From the NCBI GenBank assembly GCA_937902115.1, contig CALGSR010000486.1, positions 1 through 13,816 of the forward strand: 13,816 bases of DNA, in the 5' to 3' direction. The notes under the pieces were generated by a model. That model ran no database searches, was not told where the DNA came from, and saw only the letters and a program-made list of their open reading frames with translations. Each line of letters begins with the position of its first letter. Positions within the stretch are counted from its first letter, which is position 1. This DNA is from an uncultured Bacillus sp. GTDB taxonomy: Bacteria > Bacillota > Bacilli > Bacillales > Cytobacillaceae. Below are positions 6,824 to 13,204 of the stretch, piece after piece. A program made the position numbers and the translations under genes.

Positions 6824-8155
6824 GTGCTATTTTTCATATTTGCTTTATTTTCAATCAGTTTAATCATTTGCGTTCTATTTAATTTTTCCATTTTGTTTGC
6901 TTTGGCGTTTGGCTTTATCCTATTTTTTTCATATGGATTAATCAAAGGGTTTTCTTTTAAAAATATGATCCTTTTCTCATACGAGGGCATCAAACAAGTC
7001 AAAGGGATGTTACTTATTTTTGTTCTTATTGGCATGATGACCGCTATTTGGCGTGCAGCAGGAACCATTCCGATGATTATTGAGCTATCTACCTCATTCT
7101 TAATACCATCTATCTTTATACTCGTTGTCTTCCTGATCAACTGTTTTGTTTCCGTGCTTACAGGGTCGGCCTTTGGAACCGTTGCAACGGTTGGAGTCAT
7201 CTGTATGACGATTGGAAATGTCATGGGGGTAAATCCATTATTTCTCGGTGGTGCCATTCTTTCTGGGATTTACTTTGGCGATCGATGCTCACCGATGTCC
7301 ACAAGTGCGATACTTGTCAGCGAACTAACCAAAGTGGATATCTTTTTACATATTCGACAAATGATACGTACGGGGCTCATCCCTTTTATTCTGACCGTAA
7401 TTGTTTATCTTGCCCTTGGCTTGTTCGGACAAGCAACTGATTTTTCTCATGACGCAACATCCATTTTCGCAAAAAATTTCACATTAAATGGGGTTACGCT
7501 TATACCCGCTATTTTAATTTTTGCCCTTCTTCTATTTAAAGTAAAAATTAAGACCACGATGCTGTTCAGTATTATTGCTGGAATGATCATCTGTTTGACT
7601 GTGCAGCAAATGAGTTTAGGGGATGTCTTTATTACACTTTGGAATGGATATGAGGCAAATAACGATGAACTCGCTCTATTGTTAAATGGCGGCGGGGTTG
7701 TTTCCATGTTACATGTCATCGCGGTGGTCTGTATTTCATCTTCCTATTTCGGGATTTTTAATGGGACGAACCTATTAGAACAGATTCAAAAAAGCGTGAC
7801 ATGGCTTGCGAGTAAATCGACAAATTTCCTGACAAGTACTGTCGTTTCCATCATTACTGCCATGATGTCATGCAACCAAACATTAACGATTATGCTTACT
7901 TTTCAGTTAACGAAAAAGTTAAAAACGGATGACAAGTGGAGGGCTAATATGCTTGCCGATACAGCTGTAGTCATTCCAGCACTCATCCCTTGGACGATTG
8001 CTGGACTCGTCCCACTGACTACGATTAATGCACCTGTAACGAGCTTATTGTTTGCCTGTTATTTATATTTGTTACCGCTTTGTGGCATTATCCGTTCTTA
8101 TACGAAATATGCACTCGATCTATCTCGAAATGTCGGTTCAGGTGTAAATACCTGA
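6824..8155 (+). CDS. NhaC-family Na+/H+ antiporter
   Basis: This 443-residue polytopic membrane protein has about ten or more hydrophobic helices. It probably exchanges Na+ for protons, or a related ion/organic-acid pair as in MleN. The family signature is visible: LTGSAFGTVATVGVI at about 107-121 and GIYFGDRCSPMSTSA at about 148-162. The conserved Asp lies in the membrane-embedded region. The length is in the normal range for NhaC (about 440-480). The start is GTG at 6824-6826 with AGGGTG seven bases upstream. The downstream hairpin at 8176-8207 may end its transcript. No convincing -35/-10 pair was found upstream. Confidence 0.86.
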   Translation: MLFFIFALFSISLIICVLFNFSILFALAFGFILFFSYGLIKGFSFKNMILFSYEGIKQVKGMLLIFVLIGMMTAIWRAAGTIPMIIELSTSFLIPSIFILVVFLINCFVSVLTGSAFGTVATVGVICMTIGNVMGVNPLFLGGAILSGIYFGDRCSPMSTSAILVSELTKVDIFLHIRQMIRTGLIPFILTVIVYLALGLFGQATDFSHDATSIFAKNFTLNGVTLIPAILIFALLLFKVKIKTTMLFSIIAGMIICLTVQQMSLGDVFITLWNGYEANNDELALLLNGGGVVSMLHVIAVVCISSSYFGIFNGTNLLEQIQKSVTWLASKSTNFLTSTVVSIITAMMSCNQTLTIMLTFQLTKKLKTDDKWRANMLADTAVVIPALIPWTIAGLVPLTTINAPVTSLLFACYLYLLPLCGIIRSYTKYALDLSRNVGSGVNT

Positions 8156-8175
8156 AAAAATATAAAGAAGACTTT

Positions 8176-8207
8176 CATCAGTGGGGATTTCCTTCATCCC
8201 ACTGATG
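8176..8207 (+). terminator. Hairpin after the antiporter gene
   Basis: CATCAGTGGG (8176-8185) and CCCACTGATG (8198-8207) form a perfect 10-base stem with a 12-base loop, about 20 bases after the stop. There is no T-tract after it on the plus strand, so it may terminate weakly or only protect the 3' end. Confidence 0.5.
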
Positions 8208-8229
8208 ATTAAACCGCATTTATCTTCCA

Positions 8230-8349
8230 TTACCTGGGTCCACTGAATAAACTGACTATGATTCCTATAAAAATGATAACAAAAATGGCTAGAAAAGAAG
8301 ATGTAGAGGCAACTTTATTTTTTGAATATGATAAGAATACGCCCGATTG
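8230..8349 (-). pseudogene. Start-less fragment encoding a short membrane helix
   Basis: The minus strand has an open frame ending in TAA at 8230-8232. It contains SKNKVASTSS, then FLAIFVIIFIGIIVSLFSGPR. This is a clean N-in single transmembrane helix typical of small Bacillus membrane proteins. No ATG, GTG or TTG lies in frame before the upstream stop at 8350-8352. The N-terminal part of the frame runs into the AATCGGGCG repeat. I read this as a small gene whose start was lost, perhaps by arrival of the repeat. It could also be chance. Confidence 0.35.
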
Positions 8350-8362
8350 TTATTCAAATAAA
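8335..8362 (-). repeat. AATCGGGCG repeat copy 1
   Basis: The minus strand reads TTATTTGAATAACAATCGGG, then CG. This is the lead-in shared with the other five copies (near 9404, 10814, 12257, 12714 and 13240). Here only a 5-base stem (GAATA/TATTC, 8335-8339 and 8351-8355) surrounds it, so it is not an obvious terminator. Confidence 0.45.
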
Positions 8363-8451
8363 GCCCTGTTCGTGTAATAAGCCATTTTAACTGTAAAATA
8401 ATTAACCTTCTCTCCTTGAGGGGGAATGCTTGATTACCAGCTATTAATTAT

Positions 8452-9216
8452 TTAATTACTTTGGATTAAAACATTAATAGAATCAATACTATTTCCAGCT
8501 GCAGCGCCACCATCAATAGTAACCGCTTGCCCAGAAACCATTGGACAATCATCAGAAACAAGGAAGTGGATTAAGGAAGCAACCTCCTCTGGCTCACTGA
8601 TTCTTCCTAATGGTGCTGAAATACTAACAATCTTCTTTTCTATTTCCCCGCCTTCTTGAGATGCAAGCATTGGTGTATTGACTGATGAAGGACAAATACA
8701 ATTCACACGGATATTATTAGGTCCAAATTCAAGAGCTGCAACCTTCGTAATCCCGACAACTGCCCACTTAGATGCCACATAGGCAGCATAGTTAGGCACC
8801 CCCTTGACCCCTGCAGTGGAGGCAGTATTGACAATCGCCCCTCCCTTTTTCATATATTTAACACCGTGTTTCATCCCAAATAAAACACCCAATGTATTGA
8901 CGCTAAAATTCTTTTGCATATCTTCTTCCGTTGTTTCAGTAATTGGTGCCTCAGTAAATGTGCCGGCATTGTTTATCAAAATATCAATATTGCCATATTC
9001 CTCATTTGTTTTTTCCATTAAGTTTTTAACATCGCTTTCTATCGTTACATTCGTTTTAACATATAATCCGCCTACTTCTTCCGCCAACGTGGTTTGATCA
9101 TTAAGGTCAGCAATTACCACAGTGGCCCCTGCCTTATGAAACCTTTTTACTGTTGCCAAACCAATTCCTGATCCTCCACCTGTAACAACAGCAATTTTTC
9201 CTTTTAGAGAAAACAT
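8452..9216 (-). CDS. Short-chain dehydrogenase/reductase (classical SDR)
   Basis: This 254-residue NAD(P)-dependent oxidoreductase has all classical SDR marks: TGGGSGIG (12-19), NNAG (82-85), Asn107, and a catalytic Ser133, Tyr146, Lys150 triad (YVASK). Asp37 after the second strand favours NAD(H) over NADP(H). ICPSSVNTPM (174-183) and VTIDGG near the end are also typical. The substrate is not predictable. The ATG at 9214-9216 has GAGGTG seven bases upstream; a start 30 bases earlier is open but has no binding site. About 300 bases lie between it and the next gene upstream (9217-9522). That gap holds one terminator, and I found no convincing promoter in it. Confidence 0.9.
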   Translation of the reverse strand: MFSLKGKIAVVTGGGSGIGLATVKRFHKAGATVVIADLNDQTTLAEEVGGLYVKTNVTIESDVKNLMEKTNEEYGNIDILINNAGTFTEAPITETTEEDMQKNFSVNTLGVLFGMKHGVKYMKKGGAIVNTASTAGVKGVPNYAAYVASKWAVVGITKVAALEFGPNNIRVNCICPSSVNTPMLASQEGGEIEKKIVSISAPLGRISEPEEVASLIHFLVSDDCPMVSGQAVTIDGGAAAGNSIDSINVLIQSN

Positions 9217-9371
9217 ATAATAACACCTCTTTTCTTTATATATCATTCACTAAATTTTAACCTATAGTATTTCTTTGAAGTTGAATTTTCTGTGTATCCC
9301 TATCTTATTAGACAAGCATTACTTGAATTAACAAAAATATGATGCTTCGCTCTTGAAGAATCGCACCCTCA

Positions 9372-9407
9372 AAAGGAAAAAAGCACATCTCACTTTATGA
9401 AATGTGC
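9372..9407 (-). terminator. Intrinsic terminator after yghU, repeat copy 2
   Basis: The stem GCACAT-c-TCA/TGA-a-ATGTGC (9383-9407) has one mismatch. On the minus strand it is followed by TTTTTTCC and more T. The minus-strand lead-in TTTATTTAACAAAAGGGCAC is a variant of the AATCGGGCGC lead-in of the other copies. It lies about 115 bases after the yghU stop. Confidence 0.72.
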
Positions 9408-9522
9408 CCTTTTGTTAAATAAACCATTCTTTCTATTCAAGATACCGTTCTCCTTGACATGTCTATATAAGGTTTTAATTCTATTTTAAAGGGGAAAAAC
9501 ATCAATACATTGTTTTTTGAAA

Positions 9523-10311
9523 CTACTCCCCAAGCGACTGATACTCTGCTGCCAAGCCTTTTTGAACGCCTGGTCGTTCTGCAATACGATGAGCCCAATC
9601 CAAGAGATGAGTATATTCATCCATGTTTAAAAATTCATAAGAACCTTCATACAATTTTCCTAAAGCCAAACGCCCGTACCAAGACCATATCGCAATATCT
9701 GCGATCGTATAGGTATCACCGGCGATATAAGAACGCTGAGCTAATGTTTTATCAAGTAAGTCTAATTGACGTTTCGTTTCCATCGTAAAACGATCAATTG
9801 GGTATTCCATCGGCTCTGGCGCATAAGCGAAAAAGTGACCAAACCCGCCGCCAACAAAAGGCCCTGACCCAATTTGCCAGAATAGCCAATTAAGGGTTTC
9901 TGTCCGTCCATGAATATCCGTCGGGATCAGCTTATTATATTTCTCAGCCAAGTAAAGCAGAATCGACCCTGATTCAAAAATTTCTACCCGTGGATTTATA
10001 CTTTGATCGACCAGGGCCGGGATCTTGGAATTAGGATTAATCTTGACAAAGTCCGAACCAAATTGGTCGCCGTCTCCAATATTGATTTTATACAAATCAT
10101 AGTCTGCACCAGCGACACCCAACTTTTTTAATTCTTCCAGCATAATTGTCACTTTAATCCCATTCGGCGTTCCCAGTGAATAGAGTTGGAACGGTGCCTC
10201 TCCGACTGGTAGTTTTTGTTCGAAACGTTCACCGGCTGTCGGACGATTGCCGCCCCTATTCGAATTCTCTTCTTCCCACTGCCAAACGTCTGGTAATTCA
10301 TATTTTGTCAT
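9523..10311 (-). CDS. yghU: YghU-type glutathione S-transferase-like protein
   Basis: This 262-residue protein is strikingly like E. coli YghU, a GST-fold disulfide-bond reductase. It has an N-terminal WQWEEE, then PVGEAPFQLYSLGTPNG (35-51) and KVTIMLEEL. NPNSKIPAL (92-100) carries the cis-proline of the thioredoxin-like domain, and FESGSILLYLAEK (112-124) binds the thiol. The all-helical domain follows, with GGGFGHFFAYAP (154-165) and AGDTYTIADIAIW (197-209). It lacks roughly the last 25 residues of E. coli YghU. The ATG at 10309-10311 has AGGAGG nine bases upstream; an earlier in-frame ATG does not. Bacillaceae use bacillithiol rather than glutathione, so the natural thiol partner is unclear. 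Confidence 0.92.
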   Translation of the reverse strand: MTKYELPDVWQWEEENSNRGGNRPTAGERFEQKLPVGEAPFQLYSLGTPNGIKVTIMLEELKKLGVAGADYDLYKINIGDGDQFGSDFVKINPNSKIPALVDQSINPRVEIFESGSILLYLAEKYNKLIPTDIHGRTETLNWLFWQIGSGPFVGGGFGHFFAYAPEPMEYPIDRFTMETKRQLDLLDKTLAQRSYIAGDTYTIADIAIWSWYGRLALGKLYEGSYEFLNMDEYTHLLDWAHRIAERPGVQKGLAAEYQSLGE

Positions 10312-10396
10312 CTCAACACTCCTCCTAATATCTATTATTAACTCCATCATACTAACAGGATAAAAGTATTCCTAATATTTAGCTTATCATCTATTT

Positions 10397-10425
10397 ATAA
10401 TACGGCTCATCGCTATTAATCTTAA
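10397..10425 (-). promoter_or_regulatory. Probable promoter of yghU
   Basis: On the minus strand TTAAGA (10420-10425), 17 bases, then TATTAT (10397-10402). The start would be near 10390, giving an 80-base leader. The -35 is weak (4 of 6), while spacing and -10 are good. Confidence 0.45.
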
Positions 10426-10432
10426 ACTAAAT

Positions 10433-10683
10433 TTATTTCTGAAAGGTTATCCCTCTTAAGCCGGTTGGGGTTCTCATTTCAATTACAATTTTGTCAGAGC
10501 CTGTATGATAAACAATCGTATTGCCTTTTGATTGAAGCAACTCTTGTGTAGCCAATTTAGAATCTTCAATGACGTTAATTAATGCGACATCCGTTACAAT
10601 TTTCTTATCATCTTCCATCTAAAAATCAAAGATAGTTTTACATATTGATCTGGGTATAATTTACGAACCTCTTCCCATTTCAT
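10433..10683 (-). pseudogene. Small gene of unknown function broken by a frameshift
   Basis: A well-formed start, AAGGAG then ATG at 10681-10683, opens a frame reading MKWEEVRKLYPDQYVKLSLI. It runs out of frame near 10620 and stops soon after. The downstream part, in another frame, begins MEDDKKIVTDVALINVIED and ends at 10433. It has no ribosome binding site of its own, and a TAG stands directly before its ATG. Together they make one plausible 80-85-residue soluble protein (MKWEEV..YPDQYVKL..EDDKK..VTDVALINVIEDSK..YHTG). A net loss of one base (or one plus a multiple of three) near 10618-10622 would explain it. I do not know the family's function. Confidence 0.6.
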
Positions 10684-10711
10684 TGTTTATCACTCCTTGT
10701 TTTGTTGTCCT

Positions 10712-10740
10712 ATCATTACCGTAGCACATTCCCATGTCAA
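10712..10740 (-). promoter_or_regulatory. Promoter of the frameshifted small gene
   Basis: On the minus strand a perfect TTGACA (10735-10740) is followed after 17 bases by AATGAT (10712-10717), about 20-30 bases ahead of the ATG at 10683. The regulatory sequence is intact although the gene is not. Confidence 0.5.
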
Positions 10741-10761
10741 CATAAATAATTCCCCCTATTA

Positions 10762-10823
10762 GAGATACCAAAAATAGAATACTCTTGAAACAGTCCATCA
10801 TCGCTCCATTTTCGCGCCCGATT
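10762..10823 (-). repeat. AATCGGGCGC repeat copy 3 (decayed stem)
   Basis: The minus strand starts AATCGGGCGCGAAAATG, then reaches GATGGACTGTTTCAAG, and is followed by TATTCTATTTTTGG. It aligns almost base for base with copy 5 (12661-12719). Here the second arm of the hairpin has drifted, so a stable terminator no longer forms. It lies just beyond the stub of the anti-sigma gene. Confidence 0.6.
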
Positions 10824-10833
10824 GATGAGGACA

Positions 10834-10911
10834 TTAATTCAATACAATTAGCAAAAAGTTTAGTTCGCCATTTTCATATGCTTCCAGTTTTCTTTTATAT
10901 TCATGGTCCAC
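10834..10911 (-). pseudogene. Stub of an anti-sigma factor gene (YhdL-like)
   Basis: A GTG at 10909-10911, with AAGGGTGAG upstream, opens a 25-codon frame beginning MDHEYKRKLEAYENGEL and then stopping after a foreign-looking tail (NFLLIVLN). Anti-sigma factors of the YhdL group, the partner of SigM, begin with a short peptide of this style. The start lies inside the end of the sigma pseudogene, in the sigM-yhdL order. I infer that only the first 17 codons survive and that the repeat at 10762-10823 marks the breakpoint. Confidence 0.45.
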
Positions 10912-11358
10912 TTTTCTCACCCTTCATGCGCCTTATCGCCTGCCTGCCACGGGATAATAATACTTTAAAGTGGGATTTCTTTATGTTCATCACTTATGCT
11001 GCTTAATCGCGGGATAATCCATGAGAATCATGTAAAAGTACGGCATATTTATGTTTGTCCGGCAGCTCCTTCAACATGTTGATAATTTCTTGAACTTCTT
11101 CCTGAATAACAATCGTTTCTACCGCTGCTTTCTTTTTATCTAAATAGGATAAGAAAAAGCTTTGTTCCTTTATTATCGTACTTTTATGCTTACGATAATG
11201 GTTAATAAATGCATGATTCGCTACAGTAAATAGCCATGTTTTCACCTTGTCCCCATTGTAATTCTCAATATAAAGATAAGCACGGAGAAAGGAATATTTT
11301 TGCCAAACGCAATCGTTCGAAAAAAACTCAGGAAGTCAGCATCCAGATAGGCACCGTT
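10901..11358 (-). pseudogene. Decayed ECF sigma factor gene, SigM-like
   Basis: The minus strand encodes most of an ECF sigma factor, in pieces. The region 2 part reads FLRAYLYIENYNGDKVKTWLF, then TVANHAFINHYRKHK, close to Bacillus subtilis SigM. The region 4 part reads ELPDKHKYAVLLHDSHGLSRD, stop, AA, stop, VMNIKKSHFKVLLSRGRQAI. The two TAA codons (11003-11005, 10994-10996) look like GAA (Glu) to TAA changes, because Glu fits both places. Upstream, NGAYLDAD (11335-11358) is in a different frame from VWQKYSFLRAY, so there is a frameshift as well. No start codon with a binding site is visible. The frame ends at TGA 10901-10903. The factor cannot be made. Confidence 0.75.
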
Positions 11359-11360
11359 TT

Positions 11361-11369
11361 TGGTATAAT
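11361..11369 (+). promoter_or_regulatory. Extended -10 promoter for the CPBP-like gene
   Basis: TGGTATAAT is an extended -10 (TGn-TATAAT) without a good -35. It would give a leader of about 70 bases before the GTG at 11444. It lies at the 5' edge of the sigma pseudogene on the opposite strand. Confidence 0.45.
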
Positions 11370-11443
11370 TAATTGGAATATTATGCTATTTAATTCTTAT
11401 AGATATCTCTTCGAAACGTAGCTAGCTTTAGGGGGGGATTATT

Positions 11444-12154
11444 GTGGTTGGCTCAAATTTATCTATTAAGCAAAAAGCAGCAGGTAAAGATTTATACATA
11501 ATTGCTGGCATCACACTTGTTACATTGACCCTTTTCATGTTTTTCAATTCGCAAATTATGACTTTTGCTAAGGCTCCTGATGAATCCATATTATTGCGGA
11601 CACTCGTTATCGCAATGTTTCAATTCGGCCTTACCGGTTTAGGTATTACTGTCGTTGCTATATACAGGAAGGAGAGTTTCCTAAAGTTTGGACTTAAAAA
11701 GGATCATCTTGTTAAAGCAATCCTCCTTTCTATTTTAGTGCTAATACCGTCCATCATTTTTGGCTTTGCCACAGGAGCAATCACTACCTACATGCCTTTT
11801 CATACTTTCTTTTTTACGAAAGAGCTGCTTGACGCCGGATTACCAACTAGTATTTTGGGAATATCGATTATCGCTCTTGTTTGGGGCTTTTTTGAAGGTT
11901 TCAACTATGTGGTCATCAGTGATAAAATCAATCAACGTTACCCTTCCAAGAGTATTTGGCTCAACTGGGGTGCGATTTCCTGCGGGATATTTTGTCTTTT
12001 AATTCATGGAATGGTTGGGGTTACTCCAAGTGCCATAGCAGAAGCACTGACTATGTTTATTATAATCTATGGAATGCTTGTTGTTAAAGAATATACAGGC
12101 AACGCATGGGGATGCGTTTTAATATTTATGCTTTTCTGGAATGCAATTAGTTAA
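11444..12154 (+). CDS. CPBP-like polytopic membrane protein with altered active-site motifs
   Basis: This 236-residue protein has about six or seven hydrophobic helices (near 17-36, 52-72, 90-110, 136-150, 172-190, 200-215 and 222-234). The layout resembles CPBP intramembrane proteases (CAAX/Abi-type). WGFFEGFNY (147-155) occupies the place of the EExxxR motif, CLLIHG (184-189, His188) the place of FxxxH, and TGNAWGCVL...FWN the last helix. The second Glu and the Arg of motif 1 are absent, as is the last-helix His, so catalysis is doubtful. The start is GTG at 11444-11446, after a run of seven G (11431-11437) as binding site. The family call rests on pattern only. Confidence 0.55.
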   Translation: MVGSNLSIKQKAAGKDLYIIAGITLVTLTLFMFFNSQIMTFAKAPDESILLRTLVIAMFQFGLTGLGITVVAIYRKESFLKFGLKKDHLVKAILLSILVLIPSIIFGFATGAITTYMPFHTFFFTKELLDAGLPTSILGISIIALVWGFFEGFNYVVISDKINQRYPSKSIWLNWGAISCGIFCLLIHGMVGVTPSAIAEALTMFIIIYGMLVVKEYTGNAWGCVLIFMLFWNAIS

Positions 12155-12171
12155 TACACATCATTTTCTTA

Positions 12172-12188
12172 TAGTGGGTTCCCCACTA
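12172..12188 (+). terminator. Short hairpin after the CPBP-like gene
   Basis: TAGTGGG (12172-12178) and CCCACTA (12182-12188) pair around a 3-base loop, 18 bases after the stop. No T-tract follows, so termination would be weak. Confidence 0.4.
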
Positions 12189-12216
12189 GTAACGCTAAAC
12201 AACATCCTACACAAAT

Positions 12217-12266
12217 GACCCAAAAATTAAAATGAGCGCTTAGCTACTACGGTTAAGCGCCCGATT
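12217..12266 (-). terminator. Terminator of the 12283-12564 gene, repeat copy 4
   Basis: The minus strand reads AATCGGGCGC (12257-12266), whose GCGC is already part of the stem. The stem is GCGCTTA/TAAGCGC (12236-12242 with 12254-12260) around an 11-base loop. TCATTTTAATTTTT follows. It begins 17 bases after the stop of the gene it would terminate. Confidence 0.65.
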
Positions 12267-12282
12267 AATTAATATAAAAATA

Positions 12283-12564
12283 TCATTGTTCCACTGGAGA
12301 AGGTTGCTTTTCCCAATCAGTTGGTCCTTCGTTTGGTTCAATATACTTTCTCCAATAATCACCAGTTTTCTTATCAAATATAATTACATTTTGTTCGTTC
12401 GCTGAAATAAACTCATATCTATATTGTTCTTCTGATTTTGTACCACCATCATTTGTCGAATATCTAATAGCACTTGAAATAGTAAACGCAGAAAATAGTA
12501 TGCAGACACCTAAAATAACTATTGCACCCGTCAATGCTAATTTTGGTTTTTTCTCGCTCAACAC
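12283..12564 (-). CDS. Small single-pass membrane protein, unknown function
   Basis: This is a 93-residue protein. A short Lys-rich N terminus (LSEKKPK) precedes one transmembrane helix at about residues 9-32. A polar outer domain of about 60 residues follows (EEQYRYEFIS, IIFDKKTGDYWRKYIEPNEG) and ends in QPSPVEQ. The positive-inside rule puts the C-terminal domain outside the cell. The start is GTG at 12562-12564 with AGGGGGG five to six bases upstream; a TTG one codon later is possible. Its own terminator (copy 4) follows. The outer domain's alternating aromatic and hydrophobic pattern suggests beta strands. No function can be assigned. Confidence 0.68.
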   Translation of the reverse strand: MLSEKKPKLALTGAIVILGVCILFSAFTISSAIRYSTNDGGTKSEEQYRYEFISANEQNVIIFDKKTGDYWRKYIEPNEGPTDWEKQPSPVEQ

Positions 12565-12660
12565 AATTCCCCCCTAATGAATAGACTAATTCTAATACAT
12601 TTTAATTGTAACATTCCGACCTCTTGTTATTAAACAACCTGCCCTTTAACTGATTAAAGT

Positions 12661-12719
12661 CCAAGAAAAAAATGGACTGCTTAAAAACAGTCCATTTTGC
12701 TGCATTTTCGCGCCCGATA
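12661..12719 (-). terminator. Terminator of the 12819-13073 gene, repeat copy 5
   Basis: The minus strand begins ATCGGGCGCGAAAATGCAGC and leads into an 11-base stem AAAATGGACTG/CAGTCCATTTT (12669-12679 with 12688-12698). A run of T follows. It is the intact counterpart of the decayed copy at 10762-10823. It lies about 100 bases after the stop of the gene at 12819. Confidence 0.78.
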
Positions 12720-12818
12720 ACGGAATATTCCCTTTCCCTGAAAGCCCCAACTAAGATCTGCTTCAATTCAAAAATCATAATTGTTCTAGATTAACGCTAC
12801 CTATTAATTAAATCCTTT

Positions 12819-13073
12819 TTATGGCATAGAAGTTACTGCCAAATGTATCAAACTCGTTACTATAACCAAGAACACCATAAAGGAGCTTGAATATAATATA
12901 AGTTTCCTTATAATGTTTGGCTCTTTTATTTGTTTATAAGCGATAAACCCTAATACAATCGAAATTAACCATATAATTACACCCTGCAATGAAAATAATA
13001 ACGGTGAATTTGCCACCCAAAATACTGTTACAATTAAATAAAAAACCATCAAAATACAAGATAAACCCTTCAC
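12819..13073 (-). CDS. Small membrane protein with three helices, unknown function
   Basis: This 84-residue, very hydrophobic protein has predicted helices at about residues 3-21, 26-46 and 57-80 and a short Lys-containing loop (YKQIKEPNIIRK) between the second and third. It has no cytoplasmic domain and no motif that I recognise. The start is GTG at 13071-13073 after a run of seven G. A promoter at 13137-13165 and a terminator at 12661-12698 make it a self-contained unit, which supports it being a real gene. Confidence 0.65.
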   Translation of the reverse strand: MKGLSCILMVFYLIVTVFWVANSPLLFSLQGVIIWLISIVLGFIAYKQIKEPNIIRKLILYSSSFMVFLVIVTSLIHLAVTSMP

Positions 13074-13136
13074 ATTTCTCCCCCCCTATTTTTCATTAAT
13101 TATAGGTATGCTATGTATATAGAATATCTATGCATT

Positions 13137-13165
13137 AGAATATAATAATATGGAAAACTTTTCAA
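13137..13165 (-). promoter_or_regulatory. Sigma-A-type promoter of the 12819-13073 gene
   Basis: On the minus strand TTGAAA (13160-13165), 17 bases, then TATTCT (13137-13142). The start would lie near 13130, with a leader of about 57 bases. Confidence 0.55.
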
Positions 13166-13204
13166 TGAATTTCATCAATCCATTCCTTTAAATATCTGGT
13201 CCTT

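Noticed and set aside
6805..7257. 150-residue minus-strand frame inside the antiporter gene
   Set aside because: It is the antisense of a long, well-supported membrane protein and has no binding site or family features.
9301..9360. AAGCAT/ATGCTT inverted pair before the SDR gene
   Set aside because: The arms are only 6 bases with a loop over 20 bases and nothing else supports a function.
9453..9490. Perfect TTGACA on the plus strand in the SDR-yghU gap
   Set aside because: No acceptable -10 lies at 16-18 bases and no plus-strand gene follows; the frame beginning at 9510 is the reverse side of yghU.
10610..10630. Programmed -1 frameshift in the MKWEEV gene
   Set aside because: A shift into the -1 frame meets TAG directly before the downstream ATG, and there is no proper slippery heptamer with a stem after it.
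10785..11006. 73-residue plus-strand frame
   Set aside because: It lies opposite the clearly homologous sigma and anti-sigma remnants and the repeat; its sequence has no protein-like pattern or binding site.
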